Below are positions 36,110 through 46,147 of a stretch of DNA of 64,000 bases, piece after piece. How positions within the stretch are numbered: position 1 is the first letter of the stretch; each line of letters begins with the position of its first letter. The translations under genes and the position numbers were made by a program. This DNA comes from Paenibacillus caseinilyticus (GTDB lineage: Bacteria > Bacillota > Bacilli > Paenibacillales > NBRC-103111), in assembly GCF_027533645.1 (NCBI RefSeq), contig NZ_JAQAGY010000011.1, positions 124,001 through 188,000 of the forward strand. Direction: 5' to 3'. A model generated the notes under the pieces. It saw only the letters and a program-made list of their open reading frames with translations, made no database searches and was not told the DNA's origin.

Positions 36110-37717
36110 TTACTTCACCTCGTCATACCACTGGTTCACTTCCTCGGTGATCTGTTCGCCTCCGAGTTCTCTCCATGATTTCGCAAATTCACGGAACGCG
36201 GCAGCCGGGAGCCGCGAATAAATGATTTGAATAAAGGTTTCCTTCTCCAACTTATGGAGCAGCTCCCCTTTCAGTCTCATCGTTTCGGTCGGGGCCCCCC
36301 GAAACATGTCTTGCTTCGAGGCGTTAGCCTGGCTCAGCAGCACCTTATGAACAGGTACATCTTCAGGTCCAACGTTCCTGTTCCATGCTTCCGGAATTCT
36401 CGCCCCGTCAAATGTCAATGTGTATGCCGCCACCCGTACATACCCGCCAGAGATATCGCTCGGTTTCGACGACTCTTGCCCCTCCGGTGTCCTCGCCCAA
36501 TCATAGCCTTCGGCCAATCCGTATTTGAATTCACCGGATTGCTGTGCATAGTGATCGAACAAATAATTCTGATACGTAAAGAACAGCTCCGGATGCTTCA
36601 TATCCTTGTTGATCAGCACGGATCCGTTGTTAAGCAGGCTGCCTCTGCGTGCAACCTTACCGTCCGGGCCGGAGGGTATCTTATATGCGACGATCACCGC
36701 ATCCTTGTTCCTGCTCAACATATCACCGAGCGGCCAATATTTCATCCAGATCGGTCCGGCAACGATCCCAGCCTTCCCCGAGGCGAATTGCTCGGCGGCA
36801 CGCAGCTCATCGAACCATTCGGCTTCTCTGGAGATATACCCCTCCTTCATCCACTTTTGCAATAGGGCCAGAGCCGTCTCGGCTCCCGGATCTACCGAGC
36901 CGTATTCCAGTCCGCCTCCCTCTCCGGCATTCCACTGTCCTGGAACACTGCCGAACCCTCCGAAGATCCAGTTGGCATCGGCCATCCAGCTGTTCATCCC
37001 GTTCTTGAAGCCGACCGCCAGCCCATACGTATCCTTCAGCCGATTGCCATCCGGATCCCCGGTTGAGAACGCCTTCATCACCTCAGTCAGCTCATCCATG
37101 GTTTCCGGCGCCTTGAGGTTCAACCGCTTCAGCCAGTCCTCGCGGATCCACAGCACAGGATCGGAGGAATACTCATAGTCCAGGATGGGTATCGCATACT
37201 TCTTGCCGTTTCTCATATAGGGATACCATACCGATGGATCGGTATCCATCGCTTTCTTCCAAGACTCCGAAGCGTATCGCTCGAAGAGCTCCCCCACCTC
37301 CATGAACTGACCGGAGTCGATCAACTCGTGCACAACCTCACCTCTAACGGGAAGCACATCGGGCAAAGGCCGTCCGGCAGCAAGCTCCAATCTTAGTTTG
37401 GTATCGAAAGAATGATTCTGATTGGGAATGGTCCACAAGTAACGGATATCGATACCAAGCCGCTCCTTCGCCCAGCGGGTGTGCACATTGTTCTCGAGCG
37501 TCTCGCCATTCTTGAACGCCATCTCCGGATTCACCGCTGCAGCGACGGTCATCACTGCCGGAGGATCATATTTGTCTTTTTGGGAGTCGAATCTGACGAT
37601 CTGACCTCCGGCCGTATCCGAAGAGCTCTGCATCGACTCCGACTCCTTCTCCCCTTCCTTGCTGCAGCTGGTGAGAAGGAACAGTGCGGTCATACCAAGT
37701 AATACAAAGCGTTTCAT
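36110..37717 (-). CDS. Extracellular solute-binding lipoprotein (family 1)
   Basis: Protein of 535 residues with a signal peptide ending in the lipobox LLTSC (Cys18). The mature part is a large two-lobed binding protein (NVHTRWAKERLGIDIRYLW, LELAAGRPLPDVLPVRG, WIREDWLKRLNLKAPETMDEL). Such proteins capture oligosaccharides for ABC import or present them to membrane sensors. It is transcribed divergently from a YesM-type kinase gene, a common Paenibacillus arrangement in which the two-component pair controls the transporter. No permease or ATPase genes follow, so either it works with distant permeases or serves as a sensing partner. The ligand is unknown; a beta-glucan oligomer is a context guess. 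Confidence 0.87.
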   Translation of the reverse strand: MKRFVLLGMTALFLLTSCSKEGEKESESMQSSSDTAGGQIVRFDSQKDKYDPPAVMTVAAAVNPEMAFKNGETLENNVHTRWAKERLGIDIRYLWTIPNQNHSFDTKLRLELAAGRPLPDVLPVRGEVVHELIDSGQFMEVGELFERYASESWKKAMDTDPSVWYPYMRNGKKYAIPILDYEYSSDPVLWIREDWLKRLNLKAPETMDELTEVMKAFSTGDPDGNRLKDTYGLAVGFKNGMNSWMADANWIFGGFGSVPGQWNAGEGGGLEYGSVDPGAETALALLQKWMKEGYISREAEWFDELRAAEQFASGKAGIVAGPIWMKYWPLGDMLSRNKDAVIVAYKIPSGPDGKVARRGSLLNNGSVLINKDMKHPELFFTYQNYLFDHYAQQSGEFKYGLAEGYDWARTPEGQESSKPSDISGGYVRVAAYTLTFDGARIPEAWNRNVGPEDVPVHKVLLSQANASKQDMFRGAPTETMRLKGELLHKLEKETFIQIIYSRLPAAAFREFAKSWRELGGEQITEEVNQWYDEVK

Positions 37718-37834
37718 TTCGTATCCACTGCCTTCAACTAAGATAAGAATCCATCACAGAATTCCTGCATTGTTACTCTTGTTCTTCAATCTATAGTAAA
37801 ATAAGTGTATTGGAATATAAAGAGGGTGTCCAGA

Positions 37835-39550
37835 TTGAAAATTCAGCCGAACCTATCGACCAAAATGATATTCGCCGTATTTATGATATTCCTCGTCATC
37901 TTCTTGCTATATCGGCATACATACTTGATCAATGTTAGCGTAGTCCGCGAGGAAATTCAGCGAAGCAACGTAAACCAGCTGGAATTCTTCCTGAGTCAAA
38001 TGGAGAACCAAATCGACCAGCTGGCTATCAGCGCCTACACCCTTGAGCGCGATCCGTCGATTCAGGATTATCGCAACATCAGTCATTTGGATCATTTGCT
38101 CGACGCCAATAAACTGAGAATCACCATTCTGGAGAAATTAACCCTGCAGAGCGCCAGCAGTTCGTGGTCCAATCAAATGCGGCTGCATTTCCCGTTAACG
38201 AGTGAAACCATCTCCACCGCGCCTTCACTTGACAGCGATTACAGGCAGGTCATGGGACAGAATCCCGGATCATGGACTTATTCCAAACATGGGCAGCCGG
38301 AGCAGGGCGAATTTGTTTTTCTGATTGCGGCCCCCCAGCGTGGCAAGACCCCCGTCCAACATCCGAATCTCGTGATTGAGACTCGGTTTCAGGATGAGAA
38401 CATTCGCAAGATGCTCGATCAGTTCAAACGTGCGGGAGGAGACCCGTTCTTGTTTCACCAGCAGAACGGGACGATCGTCAATCAAACCTCTCAAGCGGAA
38501 TTCACGAACGAAGTCGCATCCAAGTTAAAGGAGCAATCCCTTTCCTCCAACGGTTCGCAACTGATCCTGATTCATGGTCAGCAGTACTTCGTCAACTATG
38601 TCCAGTCGAAATCACTCGGGTGGTATTTGGTCGACTATGTTCCGCTTGAACGGGTGCTCGCCCCGATCAAGGAAGGCCGCAATTTCTTTATCGCGTCTAC
38701 GGTGATGCTCCTGATCTTGGGGATCGTGCTGTCCGCTATGCTGTACCGGAATATCCAAAGACCCATATCCCTGTTCATCAGGGTAATGAACAAGTTCAAG
38801 CAAGGGGACCTGACGGCTCGCGTAAGGCCTATCCGGACCTATGAATTCCGGTTGTTGTATACGGGCTTCAATGAGATGGCCGATCGGATCCAGGAGCTCA
38901 TTGAGCGTGTATACTTGGAGCAAATCCGTTCCCAGGATGCCGTGATGAAGCAGCTTCAATCCCAAATCAATCCCCATTTCCTATACAACTGCCTGTTCTT
39001 TATCAAAAGCAAAGCCTCGGTCGGCGATACCGAATCGATTAAGTCGATGGCCCTCAGCTTGGGCGAATACTATCGTTACTTGACCCGTGTGGATACGTCC
39101 CAGACCACGTTAGGCCAGGAGTTGAAGCTGGTCATCCATTATCTGAACATTCAAAACCTGCGAAAGCAGCGGATCCATCATGTGATAGAAATTCCGGACC
39201 CTCTACTGGAGCTCCAAATCCCGAAGCTGCTAATTCAGCCGCTAGTAGAAAATAGCATCATCCATGGCATCGAACCCAAAGTGGGCAGCGGGTTGATCCG
39301 TATCTGCGCGGAGCTGTCCGGAAGATGGCTGACCATTCGAATAGAGGATGACGGAGTGGGGATGGAGCCCCAGCAGCTGCAGCTGCTTCGCGACAGTCTG
39401 CTGGCCCCGGCACCGAAGTCATCGGGCTACGGATTGTGGAATGTACACCAGCGAACCCTGCTGCACTTTGGCCAAGGCTCCGGACTGCAGGTGAGCGAGT
39501 CGGCCGCAGGCGGCATCCGATTCATACTGAACATTCAAATTCAGGATTAA
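37835..39550 (+). CDS. YesM-type sensor histidine kinase
   Basis: Membrane kinase of 571 residues. It has a membrane helix near 11-25, an extracellular sensor to about 285, a second helix (FFIASTVMLLILGIVLSAML), a HAMP region, the phosphoacceptor motif QSQINPHFLYN (His about 380) of the His_kinase/YesM family, and an ATP-binding domain with PLVENSIIHGIEP and DDGVGM. It should phosphorylate the response regulator encoded 31 bases downstream. The start is TTG 37835, with GAGGGTG 6 bases upstream; an earlier GTG at 37805 lacks a ribosome site. Context suggests sensing of an extracellular sugar or of a liganded binding protein. Confidence 0.9.
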   Translation: MKIQPNLSTKMIFAVFMIFLVIFLLYRHTYLINVSVVREEIQRSNVNQLEFFLSQMENQIDQLAISAYTLERDPSIQDYRNISHLDHLLDANKLRITILEKLTLQSASSSWSNQMRLHFPLTSETISTAPSLDSDYRQVMGQNPGSWTYSKHGQPEQGEFVFLIAAPQRGKTPVQHPNLVIETRFQDENIRKMLDQFKRAGGDPFLFHQQNGTIVNQTSQAEFTNEVASKLKEQSLSSNGSQLILIHGQQYFVNYVQSKSLGWYLVDYVPLERVLAPIKEGRNFFIASTVMLLILGIVLSAMLYRNIQRPISLFIRVMNKFKQGDLTARVRPIRTYEFRLLYTGFNEMADRIQELIERVYLEQIRSQDAVMKQLQSQINPHFLYNCLFFIKSKASVGDTESIKSMALSLGEYYRYLTRVDTSQTTLGQELKLVIHYLNIQNLRKQRIHHVIEIPDPLLELQIPKLLIQPLVENSIIHGIEPKVGSGLIRICAELSGRWLTIRIEDDGVGMEPQQLQLLRDSLLAPAPKSSGYGLWNVHQRTLLHFGQGSGLQVSESAAGGIRFILNIQIQD

Positions 39551-39581
39551 CACTGACTAATAAAACTTTGGAGGAACATAT

Positions 39582-41186
39582 ATGCTTACCCTATTGCTGG
39601 TGGATGATGAATCCTACGTTGTGGAAGATTTGGCTGCAACGATACCATGGAACGAGCTGCAGGTGGAAGAGGTATTCACGGCCTCCTCGGGAGCGGAAGC
39701 ATTACAAATCATGGAGCACTCCGCCATCGATATCGTGGTCACCGATATTTCCATGCCGGGGATGTCCGGCATCGAGCTGGCTGAGACGATTCGCCTTCAA
39801 TACAAGCAGACCAAATGTATTCTGCTATCCGGCTATGCGGAGTTCGACTATGCACGTAAAGCGTTATCCCACGAGGTAAGCGAATATTTGCTGAAGCCGA
39901 TCAGCGACGCCGATTTTATGGCCGCAATCCGGAATGCGGCGGATCAAATTCGGGAGCAGTGGAAAGCCTTGGCTTCTTACGATCAGGCGATCCGCACGTT
40001 CGAGGAACATCTGCCTCTTCTGAAGGACAAGCTGCTGAATGAGCTCCTTCAAGGCAGGAGCGCCCTATCCCCCTCTTTACCGGATCAGCTGGAGAAATAC
40101 CGGATTCCTTTCTTCCCAGGGGCCCGGATCAGCGTCATGTTGATTCGGTTGGAGGAATTTTTTCTCAAACATGATACGGACAGCTTACTGCTGTTTGAGT
40201 ATGCCATTGACAACATTGCACGGGAAACGTTCTCGGAGCAGTTCCAATTGTGGTCCTGCAAGGACATCCATGAGATGCTTGTTTATATCGTAAGTCACAA
40301 GGAAGCTTCCTTCGATTCGCCCGATATCTCGGACCATGCCTTGGAGACTTTGGCCAGCCAGCTTCAGCGAAATGTCAATATTTACCTCCGGGGAGGCATC
40401 TCGGTCGTGACGGGCAAGTGGGGCCAATTCCCAGAAGACGTTCAGGCGATTTACCAGGACTCCTTATCGGCGCTGCGCAAGAGAATCGGGAATGACAAAG
40501 GATACTTCCTCTCCCTATCGGGCGACCCGGAGCCCCTATCGGTCCAAACGATTCGATCGTTGTACGAACCGCCTACCTTGATCCATCTGTACGAGTCAGG
40601 ACGCTGGGATGCTTTCGAAGAGAAGCTGAGCTCGATATTCGGCGAGATCCGCAGCGAGTGGAATGATTCGCAGGAGCATCTCATGGAAACCTACACCGTG
40701 CTGTCGTCCGCTTTTTATTATATTGCCCATAAGAATGGCCGGCTGCTCTCCGATATGGCAGAAGCGCCTCTTCCTCCGGAGCATCTCAGATCCATCCAGC
40801 TCGTAGAAGAGTGGACGTTCCGCATGGTGAGCGGGATCCGTAGAGAACTGGAGTTCGAGGTCAAGCATTCCAAAAGCGCCCTCGTTCAAACCATTCATCA
40901 GTTTGTGGAAGCCCATCTGTCTACCGTAACATTGCAGACGATCGCCGCCCAAGTCTCCCTCCACCCCGCTTATTTGTCCAAGGTGTATAAAACGGAAACC
41001 GGACAAAGCATCAGTGAGCTGATCTACAATGCCAAGATGGACAAAGCCGCTTATCTCCTCAAGAGCTGCAGTGATAAAATCTATGAAATCTCATCAAGGC
41101 TCGGGTATTCCAATGCACATTACTTTATCAAGGTGTTCAAGGAACGATACGGGGTCACCCCCCAGGAATACCGGGACCAATTCTAA
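39582..41186 (+). CDS. YesN-type response regulator, receiver plus AraC output
   Basis: Response regulator of 534 residues. The receiver domain has the acidic pocket VDDES, phosphoacceptor Asp55 (VVTDISMPG) and Lys105 (YLLKP). A middle region of about 280 residues without a clear motif follows, then two helix-turn-helix motifs of the AraC type (LQTIAAQVSLHPAYLSKVYK and IYEISSRLGYSNAHYFIKVFK). GGAGG precedes ATG 39582. Partner of the kinase just upstream. Likely targets are the divergent lipoprotein gene and possibly the neighbouring glucanase genes. Confidence 0.92.
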   Translation: MLTLLLVDDESYVVEDLAATIPWNELQVEEVFTASSGAEALQIMEHSAIDIVVTDISMPGMSGIELAETIRLQYKQTKCILLSGYAEFDYARKALSHEVSEYLLKPISDADFMAAIRNAADQIREQWKALASYDQAIRTFEEHLPLLKDKLLNELLQGRSALSPSLPDQLEKYRIPFFPGARISVMLIRLEEFFLKHDTDSLLLFEYAIDNIARETFSEQFQLWSCKDIHEMLVYIVSHKEASFDSPDISDHALETLASQLQRNVNIYLRGGISVVTGKWGQFPEDVQAIYQDSLSALRKRIGNDKGYFLSLSGDPEPLSVQTIRSLYEPPTLIHLYESGRWDAFEEKLSSIFGEIRSEWNDSQEHLMETYTVLSSAFYYIAHKNGRLLSDMAEAPLPPEHLRSIQLVEEWTFRMVSGIRRELEFEVKHSKSALVQTIHQFVEAHLSTVTLQTIAAQVSLHPAYLSKVYKTETGQSISELIYNAKMDKAAYLLKSCSDKIYEISSRLGYSNAHYFIKVFKERYGVTPQEYRDQF

Positions 41187-41197
41187 TAGTCGATCAT

Positions 41198-41236
41198 ATG
41201 CTAAAAGCCCCCCGAAACCCGGAGGGCTTTTAGCAT
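41198..41236. terminator. Bidirectional terminator between regulator and SLH-GH16 genes
   Basis: Near-perfect palindrome ATGCTAAAAGCCC...GGGCTTTTAGCAT, with A-runs on the left and T-runs on the right arm. It can end transcription from both converging genes. Confidence 0.9.
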
Positions 41237-41266
41237 ATTCTAATGCTTTCAATTACATGTCGGTTC

Positions 41267-44200
41267 TTATGGCTTGGAAGGCCCGTTATTCACCAAACGG
41301 ATATCATCAATATATACAGACAGCCCGCCCGAACCGCCTCCGTCGATGTTCCCCAGCTCAAGACTAACACGGCCGCTGGCATTCGTGGGCTGCCGTACAT
41401 CGAAGTTCACGGTGTGCGTCTGCTCCTCAGCTGTCAGCTCGATCACCTCGGAATGGTAGCCCGTCCATACGTAGTCGGGGGCTCCGCTCAGCCGGCCGGT
41501 GCTCACATTCATTTTCCTCGGCGTCTTGGTTGTTCGGGCTTTGAAGGTCAGCGTATAGTTGTATCCTTCCTGAAAAGCAACGCCCTCCAGGAATACCTGC
41601 CGATCCCACGGATTGCTGCCCGGCGTGCCTATATCGATCTTCAGCTGCTCCTCTGCAGCAGATACCGTAAGCTGATCGGCTTCCGGGGAGTAAGAAGCCC
41701 AGCCGGATGTCCCTTGAGAGAAATCCGAATTCGGCAGCAGATTGACGCCTTGAGGCTGGATCGTGGCCCGTTCCTTCAATACCACATTGTCGATATAGAC
41801 GGCATGCGGGACAGAGATTGCGCCCGACTGTCCAAGCGCAAATTGAAAGAGGGCACTCGGATCGGAGTCATGCTGCATGATAAAAGCATCTTCTACATGC
41901 TGCTGTGTGCCATCCAGATGAATCATCTTCTCATAATAAGGCGTCCATACATTATCCTGAGTTCCATCATGCTGGGCCACCACCCGTATGTTCCGCTCCA
42001 CCGTGGAATACACATCAAAGCTTACGGTATAGGACCGGTCCTTCAGGAGCGATCTGCCTGGCTGCTTCACCTGGATGTTCCACTCTTCCGTACCCGGATT
42101 GGCGATGTTGACCTGAAGCTTCCCATCCTTGGCTTCAGCGAAGGACGGGCTTACACCCGGCAGCCAATCCGCTTCGAAGTAATCCCAGCCCTGCAGGCCG
42201 TCATCGAAGCCGCCATTGTCGATCAGGGAAGGGCTCAGCTCCACCCAATCGGTGTTGAATTTATCACCTGAGATCTCCAGATAATACACGCCCGGATTCA
42301 AATGAATCGACCCCATATCCATCGTGCGGTAAGTATCCCACCCGCCTGTGCGGCCGACCCCATAGTCCTGTGTGCCCAACACGTTCCGGTTGGCATCGCG
42401 CCAGGTCAGTCTGGCGAAGGATTCGCTCAAATCACTGGCCAGCCTGGATTGGACAAGATAATTGCCGGCCTGCGAGACATTCAGTTTGAATTCAAAATAA
42501 TCCCCCGCATCCAGATAGCCGACAGTCCCGTCTGCGCCCACCTGAATCCCCTGCATTCCCCAGTACTGGTCAGCATCCATATGCGTCCATCCGTTCACTT
42601 CCGTTGGGACTCCCCGTTTCACAAGCCGGACGTTATCCAGATAGACGCTGCCACGGGCGTCGCCGAGCAGAAATTCGAGCTTCGCTTCGAGGGAACGGTC
42701 CGAATCGGCTGTGGCAAAGTCGAACTGATAGTTCTTCATCTCGGGAGTCAGCTCCAGCTGCCTTCCGCTCAGGAATTCGATATCTTGCGGGTCGCCCGCC
42801 TTCACATTCCATTCCAGGGGACGCGGAGAATCCGCCCTTGCGCTGAACATGACGCTGTACGCGGACGCTTTGTCCAGAGACAGCTTGTCCTGACTCACCG
42901 CTACGGAAGCTGCGCCAGTCCCTTCTTTCCTGACGTCCACCTGAAGCTCTCTTACCAGGCGGGAGCCGATCCGCCCGTTCGTAACCCCCAAGTCTGCTTC
43001 TGCGCCATCCGCGGTAATGAAGTCCCAGAATATCTTCCGGTCGTCGCCCTGATCGAAGGTGCCGTTATAGATATAATTGCCGTCAGGCAGCACTTCCTTC
43101 ACCGGGTGCGGGTCCGGTGCTTTCGTTTGGATGAGCTTCACATTGCTGATCCAAACCGGCCGTGTTCCGGCCTTCCCGAGGTTGAATTCCAGGCGCGCGC
43201 TGCCGTCCGTCTCTGCCTTCATCTCGAAATCATACGTATAGCGTTGAAGTTCGGAGTTCAGCCGGACGCTCTGATCGTCCAAATACCTTGTGTAGCTCCG
43301 CTCGGGTCCCGAAATGCCTGTGACCATGGTGCGTTCCCCGTCCGATCTGGCATCGAAGGTCAGCCGGTAAGCAGCTCCCTTCTCCAAAGGGATCTGCGGC
43401 TGAACGAATTGAACCGCATAGGTTTGGCTGCCTTCCTGATCGATCGTGATTTTGGCTGCGCCCTGCTCCACCGCTGCGCTTCCCATACCGCCGAACAGGT
43501 CCGCGGGCGGGGCAAACGGCTGGAACTGCCATGCATCCAATCCGTTCTCGAAACTGCCGTTATATACATAGTTTCCATCCGCAGCAGGCCCCCGCAGCAC
43601 CTCTTCCTGCTTCGGACGGGTTCCTGCACTGCGGTACATTCCGTCGAGCTCATACACCCTTACATAATCGACGAGCATCCGCTGCGGGAACGTTGTGGAC
43701 GCATCCGGATTCCCGGGCCAGCCTCCGCCCACGGCTAGATTCAGCTGCATATAGAAATCGCGGTCGAAAGGCGCAGGATACGTGTACGCTGCCGCCTCAT
43801 TCTCATTGCGGGTGAACCAGTCGTTCATCCGGCTGTAGAGGATGCCGTCTACATAATGCCGGATCTCGCCCGGTTCCCATTCGATGGCGAATACATGATA
43901 GTCGTCATCGAAGCCTGCACCTCCGGGCAGGATGTACGAAGCCTGGGTTTCCTCTTTGGGCTTGCCGTAGTGAAGCGTGCCGTATATTTGATCCGGCCGA
44001 TGCCCGAGCAGCTCCATGATATCGATCTCGCCTGACGATGGCCAAGGGCCATAGAGGGCCTCATCCGCCGGCATCATCCAGATCGCAGGCCAGATGCCCT
44101 GCCCGGCCGGCAGCTTGGCACGGATCTCATACCGGCCATACGTCCATTCGCCTTTTCCTTGGGATGTGAGCTTGGAAGAGGTGTATGCGCTCCCTCCTAA

Positions 44201-46147
44201 GGATTCCTCGCGGGCCTCAATCACCAGGCTGCCGTCCTCCACGCGCGCGTTCTCGGGACGGTTCGTATAGTTCTGAAGCTCGTTATTCCCGTATCCGCCG
44301 CCGCCCTCGATGAAGTTCCACTTGGCTGTATCTATGCCTGGCCGGTCGAATTCATCCGCCCACTTGAGCTTCCATGCTTCTGCTGCGATATGATCAGCAC
44401 CCAGTTCGATGAGCCGGTATCTTATCACCTTCTGGTTCGAATCCAGCTCATACAGCCCAATATATTTATTGGTTACCGCGTCGACGCCGCTAATGTCCGT
44501 GCCCGGCACATAAGGGTTCTGCACCGTCCGGTCCGCAGGTGCCTTGTCGCCCGCTGCCGGCTGGGCTAAGACTTCGTGGCTCACCTTGACGGCAAGGTGA
44601 TGGCCCTCGGCCGCAAGCGCGTCGATCCGGGTGGTTCCGTGAAGAGTGCCGGCCTGGACCGTATAGGCGAGACCCTGATCGCTGCCATCATCGCCGTCAC
44701 CATGGTCGCTGCCTCCGCTGCCATCATCGCCGTCACCATGGTCGCCGCCTCCGCTGCCATCATCGCCGTCACCGGGATCGCTGCCTCCGCTGCTGTCATC
44801 ATCGCGGTCACTGGAGTTGCTGCCTCCATCGCCACTGCCGGGGTTACTGCCCCCGCCAGCATTGCCGCTGCCTCCGCTGCCAGGGCTGCTGTTCCCGCCT
44901 GGTGGCAGCACATCTTTCCATGTTGCGCCTTTGGCGACCATTTTCCCGTTTAATGATACGCCATCAGCGTCAACCGACAAGCTTCGGAGCGTTCCCTCGG
45001 AATCCACTTTCGTTCCTTTGGCACCCTCAAGAATATGGAGCTCGCCGATGGTTGATCCGGCCGCCACCACGACATGGCTGTCAGCCGACGCGACTTCTAC
45101 ACGCCCGAAGCTGCCGGACAGCGTAACGGTGTCATTCGGCCCTTCGGTATGAATGAGCACATCCTTCATACCTGAAGAAGCGGCTTCCACAATCGCTTCC
45201 GACCGTACCTCCAACCTCTCTACAGTCGTAGTCCCCGCCGCTTTTACACCAATTTTCTGTTCCTGCTCCTTGATTACTACGGTACCGAACGTGGAATCGG
45301 TCAGCTGCACGCTGCCCCCTCCACCGATATTTGTAACCCCTTTCACCTGCATGCGCTCCAAGGCCACATCTCCGCCGCCAATGCCATCGGTCAAATATAG
45401 ACGTCCGGCAATCGTTGCATCCGAGAGATGGATGCCTGGCGCATTCACGATGGCATTCGGCATGGTCTCTGCTTTACTGTATGTGCCCGGCTTATGGAAT
45501 ATCTCTCCGCTCAGACGGTGAAGAAGACTTACCGTTTCGGCACGCGTAATCGGCTCGTGAGGGCGGAAGGTACCGTCCGGATAGCCTGTGATTGAGCCTT
45601 CTGCCAGCAGGGCTGCCGCCGCATTCCGGGCGAATCCGCTGATCCGCTCCCCATCCGGATACGGGGGCATCGTTCCCTCCCCGTCATGCCTTACTTCCAG
45701 CCCGAACACCCTGGCGGCAAGAACGGCGGCTTCTTCCCGGGTAATCGGCGCATTCGGCCGGAAGCTGTTGTCCGGGTACCCGGATACGTATCCTTTTTGC
45801 AGCGCTGCGGTGACCGTATCTTTGTACCAAGCATCCGCTTCGATATCAGCGAAAGCTGCCTGGCTGCCGGATGGACTTACACTCAGCCCGAACAGCTTTT
45901 GGAGCACGGACACAAATTCCGCCCTCGTAATCGGCGCGTCGGGCCGAAAGGTTCCATCCGGATACCCTTCAAGCACCTTAGCATCGACCCACTTAGCCAC
46001 TTCGGCTGCCGACCAATGCTGACTCAAATCCGCCAATTCCGTCCCTTGACTGCTTGGAGCGGGTGGGCTCGCGAGTATGCCGCCTGCCGCTTGTCCCCAT
46101 AAGACCAATCCGGACAGTCCAATAACCAGTGCTTTCCTCATTTTCAT
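41267..46147 (-). CDS. SLH-anchored multidomain GH16 endo-beta-glucanase (laminarinase type)
   Basis: Secreted enzyme of 1626 residues. In order: signal peptide (1 to about 27); three SLH repeats (about 37-212, each with GYPD.(T/S)FRP..PITR) that bind cell-wall polysaccharide; a repeat-rich beta-structure region (about 220-390); a Gly/Ser/Asp low-complexity linker; a GH16 domain (about 590-830) with GEIDIMELLG (Glu near 707, Asp, Glu near 712), GGGGYGNNELQNYT and LNLAVGGGWPGN, typical of laminarinases; then four CBM4/9-like modules and one CBM6/35-like module (NGWTHMDADQYW...WVELSP). It should hold beta-1,3-glucan at the cell surface and cut it. ATG 46147 follows AAGGAG by 9 bases; the longer frame from 46252 lacks a site. 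It lies 238 bases behind the GH1 gene. Confidence 0.9.
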   Translation of the reverse strand: MKMRKALVIGLSGLVLWGQAAGGILASPPAPSSQGTELADLSQHWSAAEVAKWVDAKVLEGYPDGTFRPDAPITRAEFVSVLQKLFGLSVSPSGSQAAFADIEADAWYKDTVTAALQKGYVSGYPDNSFRPNAPITREEAAVLAARVFGLEVRHDGEGTMPPYPDGERISGFARNAAAALLAEGSITGYPDGTFRPHEPITRAETVSLLHRLSGEIFHKPGTYSKAETMPNAIVNAPGIHLSDATIAGRLYLTDGIGGGDVALERMQVKGVTNIGGGGSVQLTDSTFGTVVIKEQEQKIGVKAAGTTTVERLEVRSEAIVEAASSGMKDVLIHTEGPNDTVTLSGSFGRVEVASADSHVVVAAGSTIGELHILEGAKGTKVDSEGTLRSLSVDADGVSLNGKMVAKGATWKDVLPPGGNSSPGSGGSGNAGGGSNPGSGDGGSNSSDRDDDSSGGSDPGDGDDGSGGGDHGDGDDGSGGSDHGDGDDGSDQGLAYTVQAGTLHGTTRIDALAAEGHHLAVKVSHEVLAQPAAGDKAPADRTVQNPYVPGTDISGVDAVTNKYIGLYELDSNQKVIRYRLIELGADHIAAEAWKLKWADEFDRPGIDTAKWNFIEGGGGYGNNELQNYTNRPENARVEDGSLVIEAREESLGGSAYTSSKLTSQGKGEWTYGRYEIRAKLPAGQGIWPAIWMMPADEALYGPWPSSGEIDIMELLGHRPDQIYGTLHYGKPKEETQASYILPGGAGFDDDYHVFAIEWEPGEIRHYVDGILYSRMNDWFTRNENEAAAYTYPAPFDRDFYMQLNLAVGGGWPGNPDASTTFPQRMLVDYVRVYELDGMYRSAGTRPKQEEVLRGPAADGNYVYNGSFENGLDAWQFQPFAPPADLFGGMGSAAVEQGAAKITIDQEGSQTYAVQFVQPQIPLEKGAAYRLTFDARSDGERTMVTGISGPERSYTRYLDDQSVRLNSELQRYTYDFEMKAETDGSARLEFNLGKAGTRPVWISNVKLIQTKAPDPHPVKEVLPDGNYIYNGTFDQGDDRKIFWDFITADGAEADLGVTNGRIGSRLVRELQVDVRKEGTGAASVAVSQDKLSLDKASAYSVMFSARADSPRPLEWNVKAGDPQDIEFLSGRQLELTPEMKNYQFDFATADSDRSLEAKLEFLLGDARGSVYLDNVRLVKRGVPTEVNGWTHMDADQYWGMQGIQVGADGTVGYLDAGDYFEFKLNVSQAGNYLVQSRLASDLSESFARLTWRDANRNVLGTQDYGVGRTGGWDTYRTMDMGSIHLNPGVYYLEISGDKFNTDWVELSPSLIDNGGFDDGLQGWDYFEADWLPGVSPSFAEAKDGKLQVNIANPGTEEWNIQVKQPGRSLLKDRSYTVSFDVYSTVERNIRVVAQHDGTQDNVWTPYYEKMIHLDGTQQHVEDAFIMQHDSDPSALFQFALGQSGAISVPHAVYIDNVVLKERATIQPQGVNLLPNSDFSQGTSGWASYSPEADQLTVSAAEEQLKIDIGTPGSNPWDRQVFLEGVAFQEGYNYTLTFKARTTKTPRKMNVSTGRLSGAPDYVWTGYHSEVIELTAEEQTHTVNFDVRQPTNASGRVSLELGNIDGGGSGGLSVYIDDIRLVNNGPSKP
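44681..44830 (-). repeat. 36-bp tandem repeat encoding Asp/Gly/Ser linker
   Basis: Four units (the first three nearly identical, the last about 39 bases and diverged) encode 12-residue repeats of the type GGSDHGDGDDGS in the minus-strand GH16 frame. The Asp/Gly pattern resembles flexible or calcium-binding linkers. It also creates long Ala-rich shadow frames on the other strand. Confidence 0.92.

Noticed and set aside
41243..43738. Two long plus-strand frames opposite the GH16 gene
   Set aside because: The minus-strand frame encodes clear GH16 and CBM modules; the plus frames lack start signals and recognisable folds.
44576..44953. Ala/Ile/Val-rich plus-strand frame that looks like a membrane protein
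   Set aside because: It is the reverse reading of the 36-bp tandem repeat encoding the Asp/Gly linker of the GH16 enzyme.
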